Shown here piece after piece: positions 1 to 11,824 of a stretch of DNA of 64,000 nt. A program made the position numbers and the translations under genes. The DNA lies in the NCBI GenBank assembly GCA_002633025.1, contig NMRB01000488.1, forward strand, positions 1-64,000, written 5' to 3'. Below the pieces are notes generated by a model. That model did no database searches, had not been told where the DNA came from, and saw nothing but the letters and a program-made list of their open reading frames with translations. The DNA is from Notospermus geniculatus. Its lineage: Eukaryota; Nemertea; Pilidiophora; Heteronemertea; Lineidae. Numbering within the stretch: position 1 is the first letter of the stretch; every line of letters begins with the position of its first letter.

Positions 1-293
1 ATTGGCTAAAATAAAGCGCACTAATCATTATAATCAAACTGACCTGAGATGCCTTCTCTACAGCCAGATACGTGAACACTACCAGTCCTTTTCCTTTAGC
101 TATTGACGCGTTTAATATTATAGCATAACTGATCAATTCTAATCAATCACAAACACCAAATCAAATTTGTTCTGGAAATGAAAGCAACCAGATGATCAGT
201 ATTACAGAAGCAGCCAAGTCACTGGAAATAATCAAAGGGAAACTTCACTTTTTGTGATCCGAGTCGTGGCTTTCTACCAATAGATGAAATCTG

Positions 294-670
294 TCTTGGG
301 AAACACGGCCTATCTTGGGAAAGGTTTACAGATCATTGCATTCGAACTGTTGGAGATGAAACGTTAACTATAGACATGGCCCAGAATTAGCGGACCTATG
401 TTTACATAGATCGACATGACACCTATTTTCAGACGACCAGTGCATAAAAACTACGCTATGAAAGTGAACCCACCACCCATCAAAACGGAGTACGAGATCT
501 CTAGATCATCCCCATGTAAACAACACGGCGTGTATCTCCTCAATACGTGTGTACAGATCGACTGAAGTTGAAATTTTGGTTCTTATGTTTACTTGGGAAA
601 ACACGGCCCATCTTGGGAAAGGTTTACAGATCATTGCATTCGTACTGTTGGAGATGAAACGTTAACTAGT
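294..670 (+). repeat. Spaced direct duplication of about 78 bp, period 298
   Basis: The stretch 294-372 (starting CTTGGGAAACACGGCC) returns almost unchanged at 592-670, including the run TTTACAGATCATTGCATTCG and the end GAGATGAAACGTTAACTA. The 220 bases between are not repeated. This could be a partial tandem duplication or the two ends of a decayed element. Nothing else was recognised in bases 1-750. Confidence 0.8.
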
Positions 671-759
671 TCTGCGCTGGAATCTAATGGGACTGGCCTC
701 GCTGTACATCCTCTAGACTCGCGCTTGTAAGGTCGGTTGATGTAGTTCAGACTCCACTG

Positions 760-1036
760 CCCACTTCAAGGGGCAAGGTACAAGGCACCACGGATTACTG
801 TCCCATGCGATGGACTGAATAGCCAGGCGGGGATAATCCCGTATGGTCCAGGGCCCATATTCATAAAACCTTGCTAGGCTCAGGTGTCTGCTAAAGTACC
901 TAGTTTGTACAGGCCAATGTACACAACTAGCAGCCAACTAAGCTAGCAAGGTTTTGTGAATATGGGCCCAGGATTCGAACCCAAGACCTGCCGCTTGCTA
1001 AGCGGATGTGATAACCACTAGGCTATCAAGGCCCAT
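760..1036 (-). mobile_element. tRNA-derived SINE split by a MITE
   Basis: Read on the - strand, 970-1036 is a tRNA-Ala-like head. It has an A-box-like TAGCCTAGTGGTTATC, an anticodon region CGCTTAGCAAGCG and a B box GGTTCGAATCC. The tail (about 765-845) contains GGGACAGTAATCCGTGGTGC. The second copy at 2860-2972 has the matching tail much closer to the head, so the palindromic block 851-969 was inserted here. The acceptor stem does not pair well, so this is a SINE rather than a working tRNA gene. Confidence 0.75.
851..969. mobile_element. Palindromic MITE with GGGCCC ends, inside a SINE
   Basis: The left end GGGCCCATATTCATAAAACC mirrors the right end, which reads GGTTTTGTGAATATGGGCCC. The arms also share CTTGCTAG/CTAGCAAG. 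The element is about 119 bp with no coding capacity. It lies directly after the B box of a SINE head on the - strand. An internal block (CTAGTTTGTACA) gives further hairpin potential. Confidence 0.8.
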
Positions 1037-1039
1037 ATC

Positions 1040-2855
1040 CTACAACCTATTGCAGATGAGCAAACACAGGCATTGCCTTGGGCCTTTGCTATCTTGTAGC
1101 GCAATTTCATATTTCTTTGTATCACTCAAAAACCAAGTAGGCCTACCAGGTCGTATCAAGCTACCGGATAGGAACGCCAGACTAAATTTCTTCCCCGTGG
1201 TATGATAGTCTACCACAACGTTAGGTTAAGAAAATATGAATAATAAAATGATAATATCTTAGGTTACCATACCGTGGAATCTTCTTGGTAATCGAGCTTA
1301 CCTTCGAGATATTGGAAAAACAGCCAACTCGGGAAGTCTATCTAGAAATATGGTGCTTTTCTTCATTTTTGTACTGGACACTCCAATGCATTTGTACAGC
1401 AGAAAGGAAATGCATGTAACATTATTCAACTTTTTATCAATTACCAGTTACATTGTTTGCTCCAGTGGGGCTCCTTGCCCACTGCCCCAATAGGTGTTAA
1501 AACTACTAGTTTTAACTAGTACTAAAATAGTAGTAAAATAGTTTTTTTAAAAAACTCTTATTGAAATGAAAGTGACATCCCTGATCGATTTCCAAAACAA
1601 AATGCATCTATTGTGCCTGGTTGGGATTGCTGTCTGTCATCTGTACGATATTCATATTTTCCAAATATCCATCTACCCTCCAGAAGTAAAAAGACAACCT
1701 CTACTCGTGATCAAAGGGGTGATTGATGATTGTGGTAACAGCCATATTGTACACGACAGGGTATTGGTAATAACATAATAGAGCTATCACTTCAGTCAAT
1801 CATATTCCCGTTGATGACAAGTGAAGATTTGCCTTTCACCATTTGACGGCTCTTGAGTCGATACTCACGTTTAAATGGCATTTCTCGGTTCAATATTTCT
1901 TTAGCTGTATTTGCAAATCCACCTCTGCAACCAATACCACGTCTACCCTTGCTGTGTATCCTGTTCCCCATTATTACATCTGTTTGCTAACTCCCAGCAA
2001 TAAATCCTGTCTTGGACGAGTCATTCCTATCACCATCCCTCGTTTACAACCAAGATATCTTACCTGGAACACCTTTCCTCTTTTTGTTGGCAGACAAGCC
2101 TTGTTTCAGGCTGAAAGATCGCGTGGTAATATATTACTGCACAGAGCTTAAAGGGACAATAGATTGCTGGTCCAGAACTCCTGCTGAGGTTTGTGAGTAC
2201 GGTCCCTGCTGGTTTATGTCCGTGGTGATATCACGTTTGAGTGTTTCAAAGAAAATGTTTCCCCAACGAAGTAAATACAAAGGAAATAGTAATGCACCTT
2301 CTAAGGATGAGGCCGTTTCGCAATGTTCGCCCTCGAAATTTAATGAATTGCCTGGGTAGACTTTCCCATTAAGTTTGTCTACATGTAAGTACTTGAAATC
2401 TATTGAACAGCTGAGGAAATGTACATGAATTACTGTAACAAAACAAAGGTCAACAGTTATAAGAAAGTTAGGATCACAAAAAACAGACAGGAAATACACA
2501 GGTTCAGTGAAATCGACGTATCGGCTGATCAGGTGAAATCTATACAGACGTCAACTATGCCATATTTTTGTATTAACCTGTTTGTACATTTCAAGAGGCT
2601 CTGTTCAAAGGTGATTAGAGCTGTGCCTAGGCCAGTAAACAAAGCCAGAATCTGGGCCTCTACATTTACATGCAACAACACACGTAACATGTTTTGCAGC
2701 ATCCACTAAAACGGTGATGGCAGGGAACATGTTGATACAACTTCGAGTCAAGTCTTCAATCATCATCACATCGTTGGTATTGTAACGTTTTTTTTTCGTA
2801 CGGAAGAGGCCATGTCAAGCTAATCATTCCTCACTTTGATGGGGTCTTTCACGCG
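1040..2855. other. Non-coding stretch, no gene recognised
   Basis: No frame here has a convincing coding pattern or paired splice signals, and the short ORFs overlap each other in different frames. One copy of the dispersed GATC...GTAATAGC repeat family lies at about 1700-1760 (CTCGTGATCAAAGGGGTGAT followed by GGTAACAGCCATATTGTACA). Confidence 0.6.
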
Positions 2856-2859
2856 TCTT

Positions 2860-2972
2860 GTCCTTGGCACAAGTAAAGGCACCACGGCTTACTGTTCCAT
2901 GCTACGGGATTCGAACCCAGGACCTGCTGCTTGCTAAGCGGACGTGAGAACCACTAGGCTATCAAAGCTTCA
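2860..2972 (-). mobile_element. tRNA-Ala-like SINE, uninterrupted copy
   Basis: On the - strand it reads TTTGATAGCCTAGTGGTT, CCGCTTAGCAAGC, then GGTTCGAATCCCG, and continues into ATGGAACAGTAAGCCGTGGT. This is the same family as the copy at 760-1036 and serves as its reference without the MITE. The A and B boxes of the internal RNA polymerase III promoter are recognisable. The acceptor stem is degenerate, so a functional tRNA is unlikely. Confidence 0.75.
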
Positions 2973-2974
2973 TA

Positions 2975-4235
2975 TCAATATCGAGGCTCCGTATCGTTGG
3001 TTGCAAGATTGATTCTGCCATTAGAGAGGTAAAATCTACTTTCACTAACCGAGCGAGACCATGGGGAAGCCAGATCTACCACCCTCGAGGATTGCCCCTA
3101 GTCTACGTCCTTTGATCTTACCTCCGTCTGAGCGGCTTTACCAGCCTCACCATGAACCTGTTAGGGTATTCACATGTTGTTACCCTTGACGAGGCGTTTG
3201 GAATTATTGGTGACAGCAGTTTCGAGGTTTAGGACATAATACTGCCTCCAGTGGTGGATGGCCGTGCCTTCACTAGTCTTCACCGGGAGCATTATTGTTT
3301 GAAGGAATACCCATTCTCTACACAACAGATGGCATTACGCAGTGGCTGTGCCATTTTATCAATGAATTATTTTACAGAAATTTGCGCCAGTGATGATCGA
3401 TGTTTCAACGTTGTTTCAGCTTGACGTCCTTCGTGAATTTTACCCTAATTGTCCAGCCTCGTTTCTTGGGTTCCTTGGTCACTTCCGCAGGTGCCAAATC
3501 CACCCTACCACCAGGTATTGCCACCCGGCAGGATGCACGGCAAGTAAAGGTGTTGGGACTCTTGTCGAATGGCTGGATCTCGCGTGTCGACTCGAGCATT
3601 TCAGGTGGTGTAGAATACTCTTGCAGCATCTGTGAAGAGTCCACATCACTAAGAAATGTTACCACAAAATAAACTGCCGCCAGAGACAAGCCTGTGGTTT
3701 CTTTATGCACTGTCGTACTGATCGTAGGGATGGAATATTTATACCACATCCGTGCTATGAGAAAATAGGACCGTGCCAAAACAGACGAATCGGTGGCGAT
3801 AAATCAGGGAGTGAAGACAAGATGTCTGCTAATGATAAATTAACTGTAATCATCGCTAGTTGGATAATTGTTGATGCGGGTGAAGATATAATTATGATGC
3901 GTTGCGTAAGTGTTTTGTGACTAGAGGTGTATGTACCCATCCAACTCCAGCCATATCGTCACTATTGATTAACGTCCACCTCGGAGGCCAGCTTGCCGAC
4001 CATGCTCTAGGCCACAAAGGAAATCCTCTATTGCCAACCGGTTAGACCGTGACGTGTAACTGAGGGTAAAGTACTTGTGTCGATGGTATGGAAAGAATCC
4101 TTAATAAAAGTGCCCATAAAGATTGCAAGGTTGTTGATATTTATTGAAATGCACTCTGGAATTTGTAGTGTGGCGCCCACAGCAATGTTCCAAAGATTGT
4201 TTAGCTGTGCCTATGGAGATTTAAGGTGCGTTTCA
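2975..4235. other. Non-coding stretch, no gene recognised
   Basis: Overlapping short ORFs on both strands around 3390-3940 cover the same bases in several frames, with no splice pattern or familiar motif. I take them as chance ORFs. No repeat with a clear second copy in the window was found here. Confidence 0.5.
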
Positions 4236-4239
4236 ATGG

Positions 4240-4485
4240 GATTGGTTAATGTGTGAAAAACCACCATGAAACCACAGTGCTTGACCAACTGGCAAATGGA
4301 GACGTCCTCAATGAAAGGCTGCCAAATGACGCCCACGTCATGCACAGTCAGTGTAGGTAGTTGGCAAGCAATGTCCCCATTTGAATGGGATCAGATGTGA
4401 TGTCCCCAGTTGGTTGATTTGTGACGGCCATGTCATTCCATACTGACCAACTGAGGACACACAGCCATTGTACATGTAAATGAAC
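4240..4485 (+). repeat. Diverged single copy of the 47.7-48.6 kb repeat
   Basis: It shares, in the same order and orientation, GTGTGAAAAAC, ATGAAAGGCTGC, AAATGAC, CATGCA, CCCCATTTG, ATGGGATCA, GACGGCCATG and GGGGACA-like blocks with the tandem pair at 47748-48581. An ORF of 168 codons on the - strand (4338-4844) overlaps this repeat and is not taken as a gene. Confidence 0.65.
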
Positions 4486-5245
4486 GTTGACTTCATGCGT
4501 GTACACATTTTGTTAGTATGTAGAATGGAATGTCCCCACTCGACAGAAGATGCACACTCAAACATGTTAACAGTGCAAAATTTCCGACTATTCAGTAGAA
4601 CTAGAGCCTTATTCATGTTACCTGTATTTAGAACTAGCAGATCCGTAACTTGACTTGTTTGATGTACCGCATCATGATTAACGCATGGTGAAGGGAACCA
4701 AACAACCACCGGATGTCCTCCAGTTGCCTTGCAAATATGGTCCCCGTTCTGTATTTTTGAACTCATGCTTTGAAATCTGCAGAGTCTGGTCCGTGTGTCT
4801 ATTTCATGCATCATCAAAGACAACCTAGCCGATGTCAATTTCAATTAATCTCCTGCTCCATGATTATTAACCGTGGAACAGTCGCTGTCATGTGGAATTA
4901 AAGTGTCAATCAATATCGCTTGGACCAATTTTTGCAAAATATTCCAAAATCTGACGTTTTATGTCAAAACTTGACTGATGACTTGATGCTGCAGTGATGG
5001 CGTGGAGTAGCAAAGGAGTCGGCATTCTGCCTTCAAATTGTAACGTTTATCATCGCACGCATGTCTGGTGTGATACTGTATCACCTCGCTCCCCAAAATA
5101 CCGAAAATATTAAACAGAATAAGAACGCATTTGGTTTAAGTCGTCACCTCTGTAAAATGATTCTTAAAAATAAAATCTAGTCTCAAATTTTGCTTTTTTT
5201 TTCTTCAGGAGCAACTAGATTAGGTAAGAGTAGATAATTCTCGAT

Positions 5246-5569
5246 TTATTTACCTAATGCTTTTATTTCCTCAGAAGCTATTGCTCCTGCATCTTGCAGC
5301 CTCACAAACTCTAACGTCATCTCATCAAGTAGGCCCTTGCATACTCCTTGCTTGTCTCCTGGCAATAACATCTCTGCCTTGTAATGCTGAAAGTCAGTAT
5401 CTTCACGCAAGATCCGGGGTATGGTAAGCTGCAGTAAAGCCCCAGTCACATGTCCACTCCGGGGCCCGTACGGCGAGTAAAAACAGACATTTTGGCCAAT
5501 TTCTGCGGTGCCCAGTTTGATCCAGCCTACTTTCCGCCTATCTATTGAGGCGATTTCGGCATGATTCAT
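5246..5569 (-). CDS. Unrecognised 107-codon ORF, possible first coding exon
   Basis: The frame begins MNHAEIASIDRRKVGWIKLG and ends EEIKALGK before a stop at 5246. Its composition is protein-like: charged and hydrophobic residues alternate, there are no low-complexity runs, and it contains the phrases GQNVCFYSPYGPRSGHVTG and KAEMLLPGDKQGVCKGLLDE. I do not recognise the family. The last codons read TTAG|GTAAAT on the - strand, so the exon could end at 5254 with a weak donor one base into a codon. It could equally be a small intronless gene or a captured gene fragment. It faces opposite to the + strand candidate exons. No signal peptide or membrane segment is visible. Confidence 0.4.
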   Translation of the reverse strand: MNHAEIASIDRRKVGWIKLGTAEIGQNVCFYSPYGPRSGHVTGALLQLTIPRILREDTDFQHYKAEMLLPGDKQGVCKGLLDEMTLEFVRLQDAGAIASEEIKALGK

Positions 5570-5679
5570 CTTATATCCGAGTTTCAGTCTCTAAAATCCG
5601 CAGCAAGCCGCTGGGTGGGGAAAATCGTACGGGGCCCGGTGCATTTGTGGCCTAGGCTTAATAGCTCTATAATATACAA

Positions 5680-5755
5680 CAAAAAATGTACACAATCGTA
5701 AGGCTGTTACTCCAGTTGTGCATGCTCCCCCGGATCTCGAGTAGAGACAGATCTC
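5680..5755 (-). repeat. Dispersed GATC...AGTAACAGC repeat, reverse copy
   Basis: The + strand reads CGTAAGGCTGTTACTCCAGT then CTCCCCCGGATCTCGAGTAG. Reversed, this is the window-wide motif of a CACTCGAGATC-like block, a G run, then TGGAGTAACAGC. Related copies are at 1.7, 20.7, 21.0, 22.1, 23.6, 38.1, 41.2, 47.4, 53.7, 54.9 and 61.7 kb. Confidence 0.6.
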
Positions 5756-5759
5756 AAAA

Positions 5760-7320
5760 TCATTGGGTTGGCATCATAAATAACTGCCTGCAATGTAATT
5801 TTGAGTTCGTAGTCTGCAAACTTTTAGAACTTTCATTTTTAAATAAAAGCAGACGGAGCTGAAAAATTGCGCGAAATCATCTTGGTTGAAAGGCTTTAAA
5901 AGAATTCTTTTTCCATCTTCAGCACGAGTTTGCGAGTAAATTTATAAATCTTGCTTTAAGCTATCACGTTTTGGTTTCTTTCCAATTTTTTAACATTTTC
6001 AGCTTTTTTTTCTCGCCACACTGTCAGCCAAAGAGATTTTCCTTTCACCGCTTGTGGATTTCTTCAGAGGCTCTATTTTCTTCTTGTCATATTTTCACAC
6101 ACCACGACTTGTGAATTTGATATCGACCTGTAGCAATGCTCCAGATACTGTTTCTGTGACCCTCCGGCATCTTTGATAATCCTCGAACCAAGCGTATTCC
6201 AATCCTCAACATTTGTTTCTGTCAGAAGGAGAACTGCTTTTAAATCATCCAGTGGAATATCTAAGTAATGGCCCTCGATTTGTCAGCGCCTGGTGACATG
6301 GGATCATTTAAAGGTACACTGACTTAGGTTTCTGGAAATCGTCAGAGTGGGGTAGTGGTACTTCTCACCTTTCAAGCTGCGAGTGCGATTCTTTGTCAAA
6401 CCAATTATTCATGGCAGTATTTGCAACTCTTCTCCAGGTGCTCTGGTTTATTCCTACGTTACAGCCTACAGTTCTACATTGTGCTTTGGCTGCAGTGCGT
6501 TGAATTGAATTCACGACCTCTGTGATAAGATAATGATGTATGCACTACACCAGTCTGACAGCCCAAGCAGTTCATATACTGTACAGCTCATAAACATCAT
6601 ATACACATCCCAAATTGCCAATTTTCGTAGGAGTAAAGCATGTATGCTTGCTTGCAAACAAATTCATTAAAACATCCCTTGCGTGACAGGGAATTGACGT
6701 TTCAATCCCGAAATACTCGTTCACAGTTTCAAATTAGAATTTATTGACCGTACCATAGTTTTTTGATACCTTCCTAGTTGGGGCTGTACTTTTGCTCACT
6801 GGTGAAAAATTTGGCCAGGCACGACGGGTATTTGAGACGTAAAAAGGACGCACTCACCGACGTCTGAGTCGAAAGTTCAATGACGAATACTTGTATAAAG
6901 AACATTGATTTCCGTAATTTCGATATAAATGAATGGATATAAAGTGAATTGATTACTAATGGCCTCCTTTGATCTGAGATATACTCACTTCAGACGAAAA
7001 TATTGGAAGTTTGAATGAGGCACGGCCTGGGGGATGTTTAGAGACGGCAAGTAGAATACCATTCTGATTGTTAGGTCTTGGGTCAGACAATCAGATTTAT
7101 CATACCCCTCAGTTAGGTGGAAAATATTGGATTTGAAGGGCGGTGGTTTCCTCATGCACTGCATCTTTTCTTCTCTTCGAGAAATTTGGGAATTTTGTAA
7201 AAATGCTAAAAAGTGGAGAGAAATGGACAGAGTGAAATGCTTCGCCAAGGGAAACAAGTACGTATTGACGTTCCAACCAGCTGACCCTGTGATACAGCAG
7301 AAATGATCGAACCTTGGTCT
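5760..7320. other. Non-coding stretch, no gene recognised
   Basis: AT-rich sequence with T runs (5940-6070) and no supported exon, RNA gene or repeat. The - strand ORF at 6985-7344 has no coding hallmarks. Confidence 0.5.
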
Positions 7321-7324
7321 GTCA

Positions 7325-7495
7325 CAGTGCTGTAATGGAGACACCGGCGCCTATCACCTCCTGGGTTTCGGGTTCGGTCCATAGTCAGGTCTGCGCTTCA
7401 TGTGAAGGAGATGGCGACTCTCTTTGACAGCCTGATGTTTTTCCGGGCACTCCGGTTTCCTTCCACCCGAAGTGCGTCCAGGTCCAAAAATTCCG
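7325..7495 (+). mobile_element. tRNA-derived SINE, GCGCCT family
   Basis: The head contains ACCGGCGCCTATCACCTCCT and the B-box-like TTCGGGTTCGGTCC. The body has GGCGACTCTCTTTGACAGCC, then TTTTTCCGGGCACTCCGGTT and a pyrimidine-rich CCTTCCACCC. The same head-to-body order recurs at 7800, 22880 (-), 45400 (-), 49095, 53285 and 56263. The body resembles a conserved central domain seen in several animal SINE families, which is recalled and not tested. Confidence 0.75.
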
Positions 7496-7799
7496 TATTT
7501 TGTCGCTCAGCTGACGATTCAATATCATGATGAGCCTTCACACGTGACCCTATCCTTGTTTGGCACAAGGCTATAACCTATCAATCTTGAGACACAAACA
7601 ACCTAATCCTATTGGCAGCTGACAGAGCTCAGGTGACAACCCTCGGATTCTGATCATGTAACTTATTTGCCCGATCGAGATGTAAATCCTTTAATATCCT
7701 TCCACCGTCTTTTCATCAGTGGTGAGGCATTCCAGTCAGTAGCGGCATGAAAGGGTTTGTGTTATAGAGTTTGGGGCCACATTAACCTCGGGAGAATAA

Positions 7800-7965
7800 G
7801 GAGGGGGTGGTCAGAGTGGTGCAGTGGCAACACTGGCGCCTGACACTTCTGAGATCGCTGGTTCGATACCTGGTCGGACACAGTTCTCTGTCATTGAGAT
7901 GGTGGTGACACTCTTTGACATATGAATCCTCCTGCTGCTCCTGTTTCCTCCTACATACAAATCGT
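7800..7965 (+). mobile_element. tRNA-derived SINE, GCGCCT family
   Basis: The A-box region is AGAGTGGTGCAGTGGCAACA, followed by CTGGCGCCTGACACTTCTGA and the B box GGTTCGATACC. The body shows GTGACACTCTTTGACA and TGTTTCCTCCTAC. This is the most complete head of the family in the window. Confidence 0.75.
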
Positions 7966-7969
7966 CCAT

Positions 7970-9490
7970 TATTGTCTGGAGAATAGCAATGAGTAAAATT
8001 AGAGTTCGGTGCTCTCAACTCAATGTTTCAAGGAAAGGGGAGAGAGATGGGTGAATCGATGGGCCTACTACACTGCATGACGCCTATTGCCATCACCAGC
8101 ATAGACCCACTGCATACAGCATTTTGAATGATTGATAAGCCAACAAATATGATACCACGACATAACATTTGGAGCTAATAATGCCATATTGGGGAATCAG
8201 CTCTCAATCAAGAAGAAAAAACATTTTGATTGATAAGTCAGTTTGTTTAACGTCGAGTTCAGAGCTCATAAAACCGAGAAATCGTTCTGACGTCTTGAAA
8301 GCAATCTCTATTCGCTGTACGCTGGCACTCCGCACGTAGCCTACCGCGGAAGTATCTGTGGTGCGAAATGATATCCCCCGATGATCTAACATCTCAGACG
8401 ACCAACAATAGTCGCGAGTACGACAAAATGAAAGAGTGTTACTCGAGTGTGAGGACGTACAGCTCCTTCCGCTTAGAAGTGAACCTTTTTGTGCATCTGA
8501 CCTTTACCAACGAAACTAGCTGGTGAAAAAAATCAAGTGTCATTACGAAATGGCTGGGGCAAGATTGTAAACGTTCAAAATACTGGCATACACTTTGCTG
8601 GTTATTTTATTGGATAGCTTTTAGAATGTCGCCTCTTAGTCTTAGTTTTCTAAACTGCGATAGATTCTTTATATTATTGATATCTTTGTTGCCATTCATA
8701 AAAAGTGACTTAACCCTTTGATCGCCAGAACCTTTGACTTACACACTTTGATGTTTCGCGGTCATGTTTCGCGTTAGAGAGGCTTTTTTCTCACCGAGTT
8801 GAGGAAAGTTCCCTAAAAGAAAAGACGTGAAACGCTTGTTCGCCAAAACGTCTTTGACTGCAAGGCTTTCTGAGGAGCTCTGGGTTTTTGTTAGGAGTTA
8901 CATTCCTTTAAAATACCAGTTTCTTGAGAGTGTTATCAGAAGGTTAGGCACTTAGGATTAAAGAGTTCTCACACAACAAAAATCTTGGGATCGTATACTC
9001 TATGTGGGCAGGCTGTCTGGGGCGATAGAACATTTTACAACAACCGACAAGAAACTTTTGAAACATCTTCCTGGACAAGATACTTTACTCATAATACCTC
9101 GGGTGAGCTTACTTGCTGGATAACAGTTGTAGTAGTATCTAATGCCCAAACTTCCTGATGCCTGCCTGTATTGTTTGTCACAGGATTAAGTCTCTTGGTC
9201 TTTGTGCGGAGTCTAATTGAGGCAAGCTGCTTAATCCATGAATAATGTATTACTCGGTCCATCCTCATCCAGAGGGATCCTAATCCATCCCAATCCAGTA
9301 GGTTGTATGAAGCAGATATGGAATGGAAGAATGTCCTCAGGAAAACTGTCCTGGACCTAAATCCGTCATGGAACAATAGAAGTGGACAGTTTGTTTACTG
9401 TAAGTTACCCTGGCTTTGTGGGGGCATTTTATATCAGTACAAAGTCTGTTTAAATTGCTGATGCTGCAGAGATTTTGACAACTTAAAGAT
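7970..9490. other. Non-coding stretch, no gene recognised
   Basis: No supported exon or repeat. Short ORFs at 8204-8392 and 9089-9376 on the - strand lack any familiar motif or paired splice sites. Confidence 0.5.
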
Positions 9491-9494
9491 ACAT

Positions 9495-9615
9495 AGGCCC
9501 GTATTCTAGAAGCCTCCTTAACTCTAAAGGTCCACTTTAAGCTTTTGTATTCTGCCCTGCAAACAATAGCTAAAGGTAAACCTTAGAGTTAAGGAAGCTT
9601 CTAGAATACGGCCCA
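9495..9615. mobile_element. Palindromic MITE with GGCCC ends
   Basis: The left arm GGCCCGTATTCTAGAAGC is mirrored by GCTTCTAGAATACGGCCC on the right. CCTTAACTCTAAAGG is likewise mirrored by CCTTAGAGTTAAGG. The element is about 120 bp and non-coding. A near-complete cruciform is possible. The arms are unrelated in sequence to the other GG-CC-ended elements apart from the tips. Confidence 0.8.
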
Positions 9616-9619
9616 TGGT

Positions 9620-11820
9620 TTATCCCAACCCATTTTATCCTTTCCAAAAATCCTCCCCATCTACCCATTCATTTCATGATGCTGAAAATTCTTCCTGTAC
9701 TTAGCAACAAGAGAACTTCACGTCAATGAATCAGCTGCTGCTTTCGTCGTCAATGGGTTAATTTCTTACCAATGACATCAGCATAAAATCTGTCAATAAA
9801 TCCTATTGAACTTCCACTCAATTAAATTAAAGAAGCTGATAAGACAGAGCCATAAACCTCGTTAAAGAAATGTACGCAGCTTCTCTACTAAAGCGATTGC
9901 ATCCTTCGCATCAAATCAAAAGAATGAACCTTTTGTGGGATCCAATATTGAAACATTATCGCAAAAAATACCAGAGATTTTCTCGCATGCAACTAAAAGA
10001 GATATCGGGAAAGAATTCTGTGGCAATTTCTTCATAACATTTCATGACACGCCGGGAATATGAGCTAATATTGGAACTGATAGCCCAATTTAGCCTCGGG
10101 GCAGAGCACTGAGCTAGTTGTGTTGACTGATTCATTTTCATGGAATCTGAGTGTTGTTGAGGAAACATAAATCACGAGGTTATTAATGTGCTTTGAGTAG
10201 CAGATGTATTGTAGGCCCAGTGTTTCTTCCCGTGATGATGCAGAAGGAAACAGGAAACTGGGGGAAACCGGGAATACGCCAAGCACCGTCAAAGAGTGTG
10301 CGGGTCACTTTTTCCAGCTGAAAAAGAATGGGGTTTGACTGGCAGTTGTAGTAGTCAGCCGCGCTTGTGGCCGACAGACGGCAGCTAAGTTCAAGCGGAC
10401 CAATACATTATAAAGTTCTCCCGATTGGTGCTCAGTCAACCATGAATGGGTCCGCTGGACATTGAAGTGGACCGTAGTGACTCCTATTGGTCAACTGACT
10501 GACAACTCCTATTGTACCTACCAATCGTTGCAGAGAAAAAAGAGAGAGACCTACAATGTGTCTCTACCTCTGCACCAGGTACCTTGTAATGCTACACCTA
10601 GTCAACCCTAAGCCAGAAAAAGGCATATTTTGCACCAAACTGTCTCTCATCTCTTTCACCTAATACTTCTGTCAAAATATTAATGTTGCAAAATTAGTTG
10701 CACGTAGGGGATGAAATACATTACATATTGACATGCCTGTTGAGCGCCGTAGTATTGGAAACGTTATTAATGGCCAAATTTTATTCATGAGTTTCGGATC
10801 AAGGGATAATTTCTCCATAAACAGAGTCATCCATTTTGAGGTTTCCAGTCAGAGTAAGTTATTATACAGATGGCGGCTGTCTTCGCGGTGGCAAAGCTAC
10901 AAGCTTTATTTATCGGCAAGACGTTGAACTCGCAAATAAAGCAAGCGTTCTTCGACAGCCTCCTCAAAGAAAAAAAAATAGATCTGGTAAATCAATGCAG
11001 CTCTCTGAATAATTAACATATTTGTTTAGCAAACACTGGCGTTGAATTTCTTCAAGAAAAATAGATTTGTTTGCTTCGCAAAAACACGGCTTGAATTTTA
11101 CCAAGGCTGTCATTCCGTTGCAGGCGATCTCCTACATGGCCTAATGTTCCTTCGCTATTCATTTGCATTTAGAAATTTAGGCCCTTCGCTATTTCTGAAC
11201 CTAAAGGTTTTGTGCACGAGCTAATTTGTGCAGATCTGAAATTGCCAGTGAATCATGTAGTGTTCATAAAAAACAACAAAAAACAACACACAAACAGTTC
11301 AGCAATGCTATCATTTTGTTTCGAAAACAAATTCCATTGTCGTCTCACCACAAAGCAGAATTCCTTATTTTCAATTTCACCAAAAATATTATCTATTTTT
11401 GATTTCACTCATCAGCGGAAGAAATGTCGTTTGAAAAGATTGGGATTTATAAGAGAAACTAAACCGGCTAATCACCCACCCATGTTGAAATTAATCAAGC
11501 AACAAAATAAAAGAACCATCCTTTCAACCCTGAAATCACCAGTTGGATCAAGGATTCAACAGTGTTTTTAGCTTGAGTCGACAAGAAATTCCCTTCCGGC
11601 CAATATCAACTGCTTTCATCAGAAACTGACTCTCTGATAATTTCTGTCAACGAAACGTCTTTGAAGAGTTTTGCCCTCAGCAGTCCACTATAATCAGAAG
11701 GATTGAACTGTTTCAGGGATCAACAGGTACACGGTGGAGATCTTGAGATGTGGATGGTGCTTCATGAAGATTTCAATGAGCAATATTTCGGCTCTCTTGT
11801 CCTACAAACAAAATACTGTA
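9620..11820. other. Non-coding stretch with a decayed SINE tail
   Basis: About 10230-10300 on the - strand keeps ACACTCTTTGACGGTG and CCCGGTTTCCCCC, matching the body of the GCGCCT SINE family without its head. Elsewhere I see no gene. The ORF at 11212-11571 (+) has low-complexity KK/N-rich content and no recognised motif. Confidence 0.5.
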
Positions 11821-11824
11821 ATAT

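Noticed and set aside
970-1036. Functional tRNA-Ala gene
   Set aside because: The anticodon region and B box are good, but the acceptor stem does not pair. A second copy has the same SINE tail, so it is SINE-derived.
4338-4844. 168-codon - strand ORF
   Set aside because: It overlaps the dispersed repeat shared with 47748-48581, and the composition is not protein-like.
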